Of a stretch of 9,295 nt of DNA, positions 1 to 7,259 are shown in pieces; positions within the stretch are counted from its first letter, which is position 1, and each line of letters starts with the position of its first letter. Origin of the DNA: Rhizobiaceae bacterium. GTDB lineage: Bacteria; Pseudomonadota; Alphaproteobacteria; Rhizobiales; Rhizobiaceae. Both the position numbers and the translations under genes were made by a program. Under the pieces are notes generated by a model. The model made no database searches and had not been told where the DNA came from. It saw only the letters and a list, made by a program, of their open reading frames with translations. Location: the NCBI GenBank assembly GCA_028865845.1, contig JAGWJK010000107.1:1-9295 (forward strand), written 5' to 3'.

Positions 1-3
1 AGC

Positions 4-51
4 CTGTCGCATCTCTAACTGGCCCAACTGTCGCATTACTAAATAGCCTCT
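4..51. repeat. Degenerate 24-bp tandem repeat, possible mobile-element end
   Basis: Two adjacent 24-bp units (4-27 and 28-51) both begin with CTGTCGCAT and share CTAA and GCC at equivalent places, with about 17 of 24 positions identical. Short direct repeats beginning TGTCG next to an edge are reminiscent of the terminal transposase-binding repeats of IS21-type insertion sequences. That resemblance is from memory and is not proven. No transposase is visible, and the sequence leads through an AT-rich stretch (about 37-90) into the 3' end of the SRPBCC gene. It could be a solo remnant or the edge of an element lying to the left of the window. Confidence 0.4.
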
Positions 52-84
52 ACATACAAAAGTTAGATAAGATAGATTATGGAA

Positions 85-597
85 CTAAAATCCTAATCCA
101 GGGTCCGCTCTTGTCGACTTCTCCACATAGTCGGCCAGATTTTCGAGCGTGGATTTCAGGCCCTGGTCATGGTCTTCCTTGGCGATGCCGCTTGGCACGT
201 TTTCGCAGACGATCGTCACCTCGGTGCCTCCAGGGACAATGTTCAAGGACCAGGTCATCCTCATCGTTCCGGCAAATGCAGGATCGTCCGATGCGAAGTT
301 CACCGACTGCACGATGCGTTTGTCAGGAACCAGTTCCAGATATCGGCAATCGACGATGTCGGAATGTTCCGAGGTCTTCCCGGGCGTGGAATGGTCCGCA
401 TCGTTATATCTGAGCGTCATGCGACAGCCGCCGCCTTCGCGCGGATCGAAGTTGTCGATTTCGCCCGTCATACCTTCTGGCGGAAGCCAGGAGACCAGTG
501 CCTGCGGATCGAGAAACGCCCGATAGATCGCCTCAGGCGAAGCGTGGATCATTTTTGAAGCGGAATCGGTCCTGCTGCTGTCGGAAGCATCCGTCAT
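85..597 (-). CDS. SRPBCC / AHSA1-family protein
   Basis: This is a cytoplasmic protein of about 170 residues with the START-like fold of the AHSA1 (Hsp90 ATPase activator homologue) branch of SRPBCC proteins. Visible family signatures are the N-terminal segment with SPEAIYRAFLDP followed by LVSWLPP, a glycine-rich strand turn (REGGGCRMTL), a central TMRMTWSL strand, and the C-terminal helix DHDQGLKSTLENLADYVE. These proteins form a hydrophobic ligand-binding cavity, but the ligand here cannot be read from sequence and no catalytic role is assigned. Two ATGs lie two codons apart (603 and 597). I prefer 597 because GGGAAG sits 6 nt before it. The gene follows the YbaK-like gene by about 78 bp on the same strand and may be the last gene of the metG operon. 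The short tail after YVEK runs into AT-rich sequence with a possible mobile-element edge, so the C-terminus may have been altered. Confidence 0.85.
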   Translation of the reverse strand: MTDASDSSRTDSASKMIHASPEAIYRAFLDPQALVSWLPPEGMTGEIDNFDPREGGGCRMTLRYNDADHSTPGKTSEHSDIVDCRYLELVPDKRIVQSVNFASDDPAFAGTMRMTWSLNIVPGGTEVTIVCENVPSGIAKEDHDQGLKSTLENLADYVEKSTRADPGLGF

Positions 598-640
598 GGG
601 CATCTTCCCGAAGATGATGTACCTGTGCGACGAGTTAAGG

Positions 641-663
641 CGGCTGGCGCCGATGTCCAGCCG
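641..663 (-). terminator. GC-rich hairpin between two genes, weak terminator candidate
   Basis: CGGCTGG (641-647) and CCAGCCG (657-663) form a perfect 7-bp stem with a 9-nt loop, just after the stop of the YbaK-like gene on the minus strand. No U-run follows (the next minus-strand bases are CCTTAAC), so it is not a classical intrinsic terminator. It may protect or partly terminate the upstream mRNA. Confidence 0.3.
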
Positions 664-675
664 AAACCCTTCGGA

Positions 676-1167
676 TCAGCCGACTTTCACCTTTATGGTC
701 CTAGCGCCGATCTTTTCCGCCAGGACCTTGGGATTACAGGAAAAAATGCTGTCCGGACGTCCGGCTGCGCACCAGACCTGATCATAGGCCAGCAGGCTCT
801 CGTCGATGAAGACAGGTAGGTTCACGCGGTGGCCGATGGGGCCGACGCCACCGATGGCAAAGCCGGTTTCATCGCGGACGCGATCGATGTCGGCGCGCTT
901 CAATCGCAAGCCGTAAGTAGCTGTAATATATGCCGTATCGGCATTGTGCGCCCCGGAGACCAGAAGCAGCGTCAAGCCGTTGCTGTCGGCATTGACGAAG
1001 ACCAATGATTTCACGATCTGGCCGACGTCGCACCCGGCGGCGTTGGCGGCTTCCTCAGCCGTGCGCGTTGATTGCTCCATGCGCTTGACGGAAATGTCGA
1101 GGCCGAGATCGCGTGCGGCCTGCTCGACCCGCTCCAGGCTCGAAAGCTTCTTTATGTCTTCGCTCAC
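676..1167 (-). CDS. YbaK/EbsC-family aminoacyl-tRNA deacylase
   Basis: This 163-residue protein covers a complete YbaK/EbsC (ProXp-type) domain. Members hydrolyse mischarged aminoacyl-tRNA in trans, for example Cys-tRNA(Pro) for YbaK. Visible family residues are the invariant lysine in IVKSLVF (Lys53), the substrate-pocket loop GGVGPIGH (106-113) preceded by TGFAI, and the C-terminal stretch WCAAGRP (132-138). Which mischarged tRNA it clears cannot be decided from sequence alone. The start is GTG at 1167, overlapping the TGA of the upstream MBL gene in a GTGA junction. GGAGG lies about 10 nt upstream, so the two are probably translationally coupled. Placement behind metG, tatD and an MBL hydrolase puts a tRNA proofreading enzyme in the same transcript as a tRNA synthetase. 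Confidence 0.92.
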   Translation of the reverse strand: MSEDIKKLSSLERVEQAARDLGLDISVKRMEQSTRTAEEAANAAGCDVGQIVKSLVFVNADSNGLTLLLVSGAHNADTAYITATYGLRLKRADIDRVRDETGFAIGGVGPIGHRVNLPVFIDESLLAYDQVWCAAGRPDSIFSCNPKVLAEKIGARTIKVKVG

Positions 1168-1991
1168 AGGGCGCCATCCTCCACATCAAGTTCGATCCGC
1201 ATCTGGTCGTAAGCCGGCTCGACATGCTTAGGTGTCTCGCGAAGGACGGTCTCGTAGTCGAGCGGCGTGTGCATGTGGGTGAGGATCGCGCGTTTCGGCC
1301 GAAGCCGTTCGATCCAGGCGAGCGACTGCTCAAGCGACAGATGGCTCGGGTGTGGCCGGTATTGCAGGGCGTCGATGATCAGTATGTCCAGATCCTGAAC
1401 CCTTTCGACGGATTCTGCGGGGAAATCGCTGATATCGCTGCAATATGCGAGGCCGCCGATCCGGAAGCCCAGGGAATGGATATCGCCGTGCTGCTGCTTG
1501 TGCGGCCAGAAGCTGATCGGGCCGCCCGGCCCTTCGATGACGAAACTCCGCTCCAGGCTCTCGATAACGATCGGCCGGACGATCGGCGGATAATTGCTGC
1601 CAGGCGGTGTTTCGAGGCAATAGCCGAAACCTTCGCGGATGCGGTCCATGGTCGGCTTGTCGGCATAGATCGGAATGCGTTCGTGCGACGTATGGAAAAA
1701 CCCGCGCAGATCGTCGATGCCGTGGATATGGTCGGCATGCGCATGGGTATAGAGCACGGCGTCGATCGCGCCAACGCCGGCCGTGATCATCTGTTCGCGG
1801 AAATCAGGGCCGGTGTCGATAACGACAGTGGTGATGCCGCCGTCCGGCGCGATCTGTTCGATCAGGAAGGAAGCGCGCGTGCGCCGGTTCTTCGGGTTTT
1901 TCGGGTCGCAGGCGCCCCAGTCGCCGGTAATACGTGGCACGCCCGGCGACGACGAACAGCCCAATATGGTGAAGCGCCGCCGGTAGCTCAC
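1164..1991 (-). CDS. PhnP-like metallo-beta-lactamase-fold hydrolase
   Basis: This 275-residue MBL-fold hydrolase belongs to the COG1235 (PhnP-related) group. The metal-binding signature THAHADH is at 82-88 (His83, His85, Asp87, His88), followed by His90. Asp186 in YCSDIS is the expected bridging aspartate, and His214, His217 and the LTHMH segment (His239, His241) supply later ligands. The N-terminus carries the group hallmark GCSSSPGVPR (11-20) and a CDPKNPKNRRTR block (28-39). PhnP itself cleaves phosphoribosyl cyclic phosphate, but no phn genes are nearby, so a phosphodiesterase acting on another nucleotide or RNA end is an inference. The start is GTG at 1991, 4 bp after the tatD stop, with GAGGG about 9 nt upstream. 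Its 3' end overlaps the YbaK-like start. The tatD linkage recurs in related bacteria, but the physiological substrate is not established as far as I know. Confidence 0.92.
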   Translation of the reverse strand: MSYRRRFTILGCSSSPGVPRITGDWGACDPKNPKNRRTRASFLIEQIAPDGGITTVVIDTGPDFREQMITAGVGAIDAVLYTHAHADHIHGIDDLRGFFHTSHERIPIYADKPTMDRIREGFGYCLETPPGSNYPPIVRPIVIESLERSFVIEGPGGPISFWPHKQQHGDIHSLGFRIGGLAYCSDISDFPAESVERVQDLDILIIDALQYRPHPSHLSLEQSLAWIERLRPKRAILTHMHTPLDYETVLRETPKHVEPAYDQMRIELDVEDGAL

Positions 1992-1995
1992 GCTG

Positions 1996-2778
1996 TCAGA
2001 CCCTCGTCATCCGTGAGAAGCAGCGGAAGGCATTCTCCGTCGTGATCGCGGCAATCTCATCCATGCTGACGCCGATCGTGTCGGCCAGCACTTCGGCGGT
2101 GTTGACGACGTAGGACGGTTCGTTGCGTTTGCCGCGCCAGCGCTTGGGCGCGAGATAAGGCGCATCCGTCTCCACGAGCAGCCGATCATGCGGGATGGTC
2201 TTGGCGATAGCCCGCAACTCCTCCGACTTCGGGAAGGTCAGGATTCCCGAAAACGAAATGTAGCCACCGAGTTCGACACCGGTCTGGGCGAGAGCAGGGC
2301 CGGCGGAGAAGCAATGCAGGATGAAGGGAAAGGCGCCCTTCCCCGTTTCCTCGCGCAGGATCGCCGCCATGTCATCGTCGGCACTGCGGCTGTGGATGAC
2401 AAGCGGCAGCTTAGTTTCGCGTGCAGCCGCAATGTGGCGCAGAAAACCGGTCTTCTGGTCTTCGGGCTTCACCGTATCATAGAAGTAATCGAGCCCCGCC
2501 TCGCCGATTGCGACGATCTTCTCATGCTCATTTGCCAGACGCACGAGATCCTCGGTCTGGATGTCGAGTTCCGTGTCGGCGCTGTTCGGATGCGTGCCGA
2601 CCGAGCAGAAGACCGACGGATAGCGTTCGGTGATCGCCAGCAGTCCGTCGAGCTTGCGCACCCGCGTAGAGATGGTCACCATCTGCTTGACGCCGACGTC
2701 ATGAGCACGTGCAACGATGTCGTCGCGCTCCTCTTCGAAATCGGCGAAATCCAGATGGCAGTGGGTATCGATCAACAT
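1996..2778 (-). CDS. tatD: TatD-family metal-dependent hydrolase / DNase
   Basis: This is a 260-residue TIM-barrel amidohydrolase-like enzyme of the TatD family, the usual size for the family. Members have Mg-dependent 3'-5' exonuclease or endonuclease activity, linked to DNA repair and DNA turnover. Metal ligands appear in order: HCH (His6, His8) in the opening strand, Glu93 in IGEAGLDY, His129 in PLVIHSR, His155 in ILHCFSAG and Asp205 in LLVETDAPYLAP. The frame stays open far upstream inside metG, but homology begins at the ATG at 2778 (MLIDTHCHLDF), so the longer version is rejected. It starts 14 bp after the metG stop with only a weak AAGG upstream, which suggests translation coupled to metG. 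The order holB/metG-tatD matches the common bacterial neighbourhood, including tmk-holB-tatD in Escherichia coli. Confidence 0.96.
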   Translation of the reverse strand: MLIDTHCHLDFADFEEERDDIVARAHDVGVKQMVTISTRVRKLDGLLAITERYPSVFCSVGTHPNSADTELDIQTEDLVRLANEHEKIVAIGEAGLDYFYDTVKPEDQKTGFLRHIAAARETKLPLVIHSRSADDDMAAILREETGKGAFPFILHCFSAGPALAQTGVELGGYISFSGILTFPKSEELRAIAKTIPHDRLLVETDAPYLAPKRWRGKRNEPSYVVNTAEVLADTIGVSMDEIAAITTENAFRCFSRMTRV

Positions 2779-2792
2779 CGTCGTCTGGAACC

Positions 2793-4346
2793 TTATTCGA
2801 CGTCCGGCGCGACATAGCGCGGGAAGACCGGCTTCGGTGCTTCCAGCGGCGTGCCGGCAACGAGACGGCCCGCCTCGCCCAGCGCCGCGAAATCGCGCTT
2901 GTCGGCGGGAATGGCGATCAGATCGAGCAGCTTGGCCGACGATTCCGGCATGAACGGCTGCAGGAGGATGCCGATCTGGCGCACGACATCGGCCGTAACG
3001 TAAAGCACGGTCGCCATACGGGCCGGATCGGTCTTCTTCAGCGCCCAGGGTTCCTGGCCCGCGAAATAGCGATCGGTCTCCGAGACGACGGCGATGATCG
3101 ATGCCAGCGCGCGGTGGATGAGCTGCTTGTTCATATCCTCGCGGGTCGAGGCGAGCAGTGCGTCCGCCTGCACGAGCATTGCCTTGTCCTCGTCCTTCAG
3201 CTCGCCGCATTCCGGGATCTTGCCGTCGCAGTTCTTGACGATCATCGACAGCGAGCGGCTGGCGAGATTGCCGATGCCGTTGGCGAGATCGGAATTGATA
3301 CGCGTGCCGATCGCCTCTTCGCTGTAGCTGCCGTCCTGACCGAAGGAGACTTCGCGCAGGAAGAAGTAGCGTACCTGGTCGAGGCCGAAATGGTTCACGA
3401 GGTTGACGGGATCGACGACGTTGCCGAGCGACTTCGACATCTTCTCGCCCTTGTTGAGCAGGAAGCCGTGAGCATAAACGCGCTTCGGCAGCGGCAGCTT
3501 TGCGGACATCAGAAACGCCGGCCAGTAGACGGCATGGAAGCGGATGATGTCCTTGCCGATGATATGCACATCGGCCGGCCAGTACTTTGCCCGCGGATTG
3601 TTACGGTCTTCGATATAGCCGGTCGCGGTGATGTAGTTGGTCAGCGCGTCGACCCAGACATACATGACGTGCGCGGGATCGTTCGGCACCTTGATGCCCC
3701 AGTCGAAGGTCGTGCGCGAGACCGACAGGTCCTTCAGGCCCGACTTGACGAAGGAAATCACTTCGTTGCGGCGTTCGGCCGGGCCAATAAAGTCAGGGTT
3801 TTCCTCATAATGCTTCAGCAGACGGTCCTGATACTCGGAGAGCTTGAAGAAGTAACTTTCTTCCTGCACCCATTCGACCGGCGTGCCCTGCGGCCCGTAG
3901 CGCACGCCGTCGGCGCGCAGCTCCGTTTCGTTTTCCTGGTAATAGGCCTCGTCGCGCACCGAATACCAGCCGGCATAGGAATCCTTGTAGATGTCGCCGG
4001 CATCGGCCATCAGGTTCCAGATATTCTGCGAGGTCTGGTGGTGGCGCTCCTGCGTCGTACGGATGAAATCGTCGTTCGAGGCGTTGAGCAGCTTGCCCAT
4101 CGCCTGGAATTCGCCGGAGTTGCGGTCGGCGAGCTGCTGCGGCGTCAAGCCCTCGGCGCGCGCCGTCTGCTGCATCTTCTGCCCATGCTCGTCCGTACCC
4201 GTCAGGAAGAAAACATCGCGCCCGTCGAGCCGCTGGTAGCGCGCCATCGCGTCCGTCGCAATCAACTCGTAGGCATGGCCGATGTGCGGCTTGCCATTGG
4301 GATAGGCGATCGCGGTGGTGATGTAGAACGGGGTCTTATCGGTCAT
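2793..4346 (-). CDS. metG: Methionyl-tRNA synthetase
   Basis: This is a class I aminoacyl-tRNA synthetase that charges tRNA(Met) for initiation and elongation. With the ATG at 4346 it is 517 residues. Visible hallmarks are [13 protein letters not shown] with the HIGH signature at 21-24, the TGTDEHG loop, VWVDAL in the core, and KMSKS at about 302-306, followed by the helical anticodon-binding domain with [12 protein letters not shown]. The region that holds zinc knuckles in many homologues reads [11 protein letters not shown] with no cysteines, so it is a knuckle-less form. There is no C-terminal Trbp111-like tRNA-binding domain. Both features are normal for the short alphaproteobacterial type and do not indicate truncation. 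A TTG three codons upstream is possible, but ATG fits the family N-terminus (MTDK). The upstream neighbour is on the other strand, so metG needs its own promoter and heads the metG-tatD-MBL-deacylase operon. Confidence 0.98.
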   Translation of the reverse strand: MTDKTPFYITTAIAYPNGKPHIGHAYELIATDAMARYQRLDGRDVFFLTGTDEHGQKMQQTARAEGLTPQQLADRNSGEFQAMGKLLNASNDDFIRTTQERHHQTSQNIWNLMADAGDIYKDSYAGWYSVRDEAYYQENETELRADGVRYGPQGTPVEWVQEESYFFKLSEYQDRLLKHYEENPDFIGPAERRNEVISFVKSGLKDLSVSRTTFDWGIKVPNDPAHVMYVWVDALTNYITATGYIEDRNNPRAKYWPADVHIIGKDIIRFHAVYWPAFLMSAKLPLPKRVYAHGFLLNKGEKMSKSLGNVVDPVNLVNHFGLDQVRYFFLREVSFGQDGSYSEEAIGTRINSDLANGIGNLASRSLSMIVKNCDGKIPECGELKDEDKAMLVQADALLASTREDMNKQLIHRALASIIAVVSETDRYFAGQEPWALKKTDPARMATVLYVTADVVRQIGILLQPFMPESSAKLLDLIAIPADKRDFAALGEAGRLVAGTPLEAPKPVFPRYVAPDVE

Positions 4347-4405
4347 ATCGGGCAAGGGTCCGCTTTACGGTTTCGTCGTTATTGTCTTTGCTCCGCACGC
4401 TTTAG

Positions 4406-4445
4406 CGCATGTTCGCGGGGAGCGAAACATTAAGTTTCACATGCG
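4406..4445 (-). promoter_or_regulatory. Nested inverted repeats upstream of metG
   Basis: CGCATGT (4406-4412) pairs with ACATGCG (4439-4445). Inside, GAAAC (4424-4428) pairs with GTTTC (4434-4438) around a 5-nt loop. An alternative stem, TTCGC (4412-4416) with GCGAA (4422-4426), uses some of the same bases, so the two folds exclude each other. The block lies 60-100 nt before the metG start. It could be a leader structure in the metG transcript or an operator. It matches no riboswitch that I recognise, and it could also be a decayed rhizobial palindromic repeat. Confidence 0.35.
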
Positions 4446-4459
4446 AGGCATTCCCCGGC

Positions 4460-4473
4460 ACCTTGGCCAAGGT
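4460..4473. promoter_or_regulatory. 14-bp perfect palindrome, candidate operator
   Basis: ACCTTGGCCAAGGT is a perfect 14-bp palindrome between the divergent metG and permease genes. It ends two bases before a CTTGAC that could be the -35 of the permease promoter. Its position suits a dimeric regulator acting on one or both genes. No regulator gene lies in the window, and the chance occurrence of such a palindrome is not negligible. Confidence 0.35.
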
Positions 4474-4475
4474 TG

Positions 4476-4504
4476 CTTGACTCGCTTTCCCCTCGCCTTT
4501 ACCC
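4476..4504 (+). promoter_or_regulatory. Possible promoter of the TauE/SafE gene
   Basis: CTTGAC at 4476-4481 matches the rhizobial housekeeping -35 consensus exactly. At 15-17 nt downstream only weak -10 candidates are seen (CTTTAC at 4497-4502 or TTACCC at 4499-4504). The resulting leader to the TTG start would be about 85 nt. It is supported mainly by the -35 and by position. Confidence 0.3.
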
Positions 4505-4594
4505 CTGCACAAAACCGGGGAGTGGGACACATATCGAGGTGAAGTTCATTTTCATTCGCATCAGCCTGCCCAACGGCCTGAGGGGATCGCAGTC

Positions 4595-5395
4595 TTGAGT
4601 TTCCCGGCCTGGTTTCAACCTCTCTATTCGTTTTCCGGTTTTTTCGTCGGAATGCTGGTTGGTATCACCGGTGTTGGCGGCGGTTCGTTGATGACGCCGC
4701 TGCTCGTGCTTTTGTTCGGCGTGCACCCGGCAACGGCCGTCGGCACGGACCTGCTTTATGCCGCAATCACCAAAACGGCCGGCACCGCCGTGCACGGAAT
4801 GCACGGCCGGGTGAATTGGCGCCTCGTCGGCCTGCTTGCCGCCGGCAGCGTTCCCGCGTCGCTTGTCATGCTGTGGATCATGGCGGGGGTCGACAGGGAA
4901 AGCCCTGCGGTTGCGCACACGATCACGCTGTCGCTCGGCTGTCTGCTGTTCCTGACGTCGCTGATGTTGATCTTTCGCAATCAGGTGCTCGATGCCATGC
5001 GCAAGTGGCGGGGCGAACACGGCACGCTGTCGCCGCGCGCCATCGCGCTTTTGACGCTTTTCCTCGGCCTGATGCTGGGCGTGCTCGTCACCATGACGTC
5101 GGTCGGCGCGGGCGCGCTCGGCGTCACCGTGCTTTTGGTACTCTATCCGCGCCTGGATGTCCGCGAGATCGTCGGTTCCGATATCGTCCATGCCGTGCCG
5201 CTGACATTGATCGGCGGCATGGGATATTGGTTCATCGGCGAGATCAACTGGACGATGCTCTTCACCCTGCTGCTCGGCTCCATTCCGGGCATCGTCGCCG
5301 GCAGCCTGCTTGCGCCGCGGCTGCACGAACGCGTGGTGCGCGTTATTCTCGCCGTCACCCTGATGATCGTGTCCTGGAAGCTGATCTTCCCCTGA
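4595..5395 (+). CDS. TauE/SafE-family membrane permease
   Basis: This 266-residue, very hydrophobic inner-membrane protein has about eight predicted membrane segments and the two-repeat layout of TauE/SafE (DUF81) permeases. Repeat one has GVGGGSLMTPLL then HPATAVGTDLLY (26-55). Repeat two has SVGAGALGVTVLLVLYP then EIVGSDIVHAVPL (169-203). Characterised members export sulfite, sulfoacetate or related organosulfur anions, but the substrate here cannot be read. The start is TTG at 4595, supported by GAGGGG 9 nt upstream and because the next in-frame Met (residue 20) would remove part of the first membrane segment. It is the only plus-strand gene in the window. It is wedged between holB (convergent, 5 bp between stops) and metG (divergent). 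Its codon usage looks like that of its neighbours, so recent foreign origin is not suggested. Confidence 0.93.
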   Translation: MSFPAWFQPLYSFSGFFVGMLVGITGVGGGSLMTPLLVLLFGVHPATAVGTDLLYAAITKTAGTAVHGMHGRVNWRLVGLLAAGSVPASLVMLWIMAGVDRESPAVAHTITLSLGCLLFLTSLMLIFRNQVLDAMRKWRGEHGTLSPRAIALLTLFLGLMLGVLVTMTSVGAGALGVTVLLVLYPRLDVREIVGSDIVHAVPLTLIGGMGYWFIGEINWTMLFTLLLGSIPGIVAGSLLAPRLHERVVRVILAVTLMIVSWKLIFP

Positions 5396-5400
5396 GCGCG

Positions 5401-6435
5401 CTACGACAGCTGCTGCTTGAGATCGCCGAGAATGGTGATAATCGTCTGCTTGCGGTCGAGATTGTAGGCCTGGGAAATAGTGAGCCGCTCGGTGACTTCG
5501 CCATAGAGGCGGGCAAGTTTTTCGGCCATGGCGATCTGTCCACCCATCGCCGCCGCCCTCGCCCGCGCCATGATGTCGTCGCCGATATGAGATACGAAGA
5601 AACCGAAGATCGTATCGCTTTCCTTGGCTGACAGCGCGTCGGCGAGGCGGTGCATTGCCCGGCGCGCGGCGGGCCCTTGTGCTGCAATGACTTCCTCGTA
5701 GGCGGCAACGATCTCGCCGCCGCCGTAGTTCAAAAGCTTCAGAGCTTCACTGACGCTACCTTTGGCCTCTGCGAGCAATTCCGCTCCCCGCCCCGATGGC
5801 AGGCCGATGCCAAGATGTTCCAAAGCCTTGCCCAAGGCGTCGTTGCTGAGCGACGAAAGCTTTAACGGCAGGCAGCGCGAGCGAATGGTCGGCAACAGCT
5901 TGCCCGGCGCATGCGACAGCACCAGGAACAGCGCTCGTTTCGGCGGTTCTTCGAGGATCTTCAAAATGGCGTTGGCAGCGCTGCGATTGAGATCGTCTGC
6001 CGGATCGATGATGACGATACGCCAGTTGCCGGTTCCGGAGGTCTGGGAAAAGAATTTTCCGGCGCGCCGGACTTCATCGACGGTGATCGCCGATTTCACC
6101 TTGCCGGTCTTCTCGTCTACCGGCCGGGCGAGATGAAGCAGATTGTGCGACGCACCGCTGGAGATCTGACGGCTGATCGCCGAAGCCGGATCGGGATCGC
6201 CGATGACCTCGGGTGCGGCGGCTGGATCGGGATGCGAAAGCACATGATTGGCGAAGCGGAAGGCAAGCGTGGCCTTGCCGATGCCTTCCGGCCCTTCGAT
6301 CAGCACGGCATGGTGACCTTTGCCGGAGCGATAGGATTGCGCCAGAAACGCTTCGGCTTCTTCGTGACCGAAGAGACGTGTGTTGTCTGAAGGTTGAATG
6401 GCGCCGTCTAGAACGCCTGGCCGATCGTCGCTCAT
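5401..6435 (-). CDS. holB: DNA polymerase III delta-prime subunit
   Basis: This is the clamp-loader delta-prime subunit, 344 residues, close to the usual length. It has a RecA-like AAA+ domain with GPEGIGKA at 48-55, in which the residue after the P-loop lysine is Ala instead of Ser/Thr. This fits the family role as a stator that does not hydrolyse ATP. A Walker B-like stretch [10 protein letters not shown] (141-150) leads into the signature [11 protein letters not shown] (155-165), followed by the SRC sensor motif (186-188). The C-terminal third is the helical collar region. ATG at 6435 overlaps the tmk stop as ATGA, with GGAAG 7 nt upstream, so translation is probably coupled to tmk. The 3' end meets the convergent permease gene 5 bp away with no terminator between them, so the transcripts may overlap. 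Confidence 0.96.
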   Translation of the reverse strand: MSDDRPGVLDGAIQPSDNTRLFGHEEAEAFLAQSYRSGKGHHAVLIEGPEGIGKATLAFRFANHVLSHPDPAAAPEVIGDPDPASAISRQISSGASHNLLHLARPVDEKTGKVKSAITVDEVRRAGKFFSQTSGTGNWRIVIIDPADDLNRSAANAILKILEEPPKRALFLVLSHAPGKLLPTIRSRCLPLKLSSLSNDALGKALEHLGIGLPSGRGAELLAEAKGSVSEALKLLNYGGGEIVAAYEEVIAAQGPAARRAMHRLADALSAKESDTIFGFFVSHIGDDIMARARAAAMGGQIAMAEKLARLYGEVTERLTISQAYNLDRKQTIITILGDLKQQLS

Positions 6436-7118
6436 CGCGCTGCTTCCGGTCTGGCAGCCGGCATATCGGCCTCCCGCGCCAGTCGCTCATCGATGATATC
6501 GGCGATCTCGCCGGCGATATCATCCTCCGAGCGCCGGGCATCGACGACGTGGCAGCGATCGGGGTCGCGCGCGGCGATATCGAGGAAAGCCTCGCGGCGT
6601 TTCTCATGCGTCTGCATTTCTTCCTTCTCGAAACGATCCGGCCCGGCGGCCGTGGGCAACGCACGCTTGCGCGCGCGCTCCAGGCCAATGGCGGCGGGTA
6701 TATCGAGGATCAGCGTGCAATCCGGCACCACGCCATCGACGGCGACGCGCTGAAGCGCCTCGATGAACTCGGGCGCGAGATTGCCTGTGACGCCCTGGTA
6801 GACCCGGGACGAATCCATGAAACGGTCGCAAAGCACGATCACGCCGCGCATGAGCGCCGGGCGGATGACCTCTTCCACATGGTCGTTGCGGGCGGCGGCA
6901 AACAGGATCGCCTCCATGCGCGTACCAAACATCTCCGCCGCACCCGACAGCAGCACATGCCGAACCGCCTCTGCACCCGGCGATCCGCCCGGTTCGCGCG
7001 TGACCAGAACTTCGTGGCCGAGTCCGCGCAAGCGATCCGCCAGTCGGCGAATCTGAGTGGATTTTCCCGCCCCTTCTCCGCCCTCGAAGCTTACGAACAA
7101 TCCGGTCGTCTCAGCCAA
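6432..7118 (-). CDS. tmk: Thymidylate kinase (dTMP kinase)
   Basis: The enzyme phosphorylates dTMP to dTDP with ATP, the step shared by the de novo and salvage routes to dTTP. The 228-residue protein has P-loop GGEGAGKST (13-21), the dTMP-binding TREPGG (40-45), the [13 protein letters not shown] block with catalytic Asp98-Arg99, and a basic LID (about 148-163, with Arg148, Arg150, Lys151, Arg152 and Arg162). The absence of Arg in the P-loop together with a basic LID marks the bacterial type II form. The start is taken as TTG at 7118, with AGGA 8 nt upstream. No ATG precedes the P-loop in this frame. The tail after ERLAREAD is slightly longer than in short homologues. The gene lies 141 bp after the dac stop and overlaps holB by 4 bp, so tmk-holB is one translational unit. 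Confidence 0.97.
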   Translation of the reverse strand: MAETTGLFVSFEGGEGAGKSTQIRRLADRLRGLGHEVLVTREPGGSPGAEAVRHVLLSGAAEMFGTRMEAILFAAARNDHVEEVIRPALMRGVIVLCDRFMDSSRVYQGVTGNLAPEFIEALQRVAVDGVVPDCTLILDIPAAIGLERARKRALPTAAGPDRFEKEEMQTHEKRREAFLDIAARDPDRCHVVDARRSEDDIAGEIADIIDERLAREADMPAARPEAAR

Positions 7119-7259
7119 TGATGATATCCTGCACTTATGATGCTGTAGCGTGACTTTGTGCCCTGTTTACCGCAAGACGCATCCGCGCGAAACCGCGCAG
7201 GCGTTCGAGGTTGCGTTCTATATAGGGTGTGAACAGGGATTTCGTGAGGCAGCGGGCCA

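Noticed and set aside
1113..2045. A 310-codon plus-strand frame opposite the MBL gene
   Set aside because: It is an antisense shadow of the MBL hydrolase with no recognisable motif.
2779..3210. A 144-residue N-terminal extension of TatD
   Set aside because: It overlaps the metG 3' end in another frame and has no homology character; TatD begins at MLIDTHCH.
2793..4346. metG as a truncated gene because it lacks zinc cysteines and the C-terminal tRNA-binding domain
   Set aside because: Short knuckle-less methionyl-tRNA synthetases are a normal type, and all catalytic motifs and a clean stop are present.
2709..4433. A 574-codon open frame on the plus strand opposite metG and part of tatD
   Set aside because: It lies wholly antisense to well-recognised genes, its translation is Arg/Asp/Val-rich with no domain, and such frames arise from high-GC third positions.
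4499..5326. A 275-codon minus-strand frame opposite the TauE/SafE gene
   Set aside because: Its composition is extremely His/Gln/Arg/Asp-rich with no family resemblance, and the opposite frame has clear TauE/SafE repeats and a good ribosome binding site.
6213..7121. A 302-codon plus-strand frame opposite tmk and the start of holB
   Set aside because: It is an antisense shadow of two certain essential genes with no plausible domain.
7220..7248. A promoter for tmk inside the dac-tmk gap (CTATAT on the minus strand)
   Set aside because: The -10 match is good, but no -35 resembling CTTGAC is found at 16-18 nt, so it is not listed as a feature.
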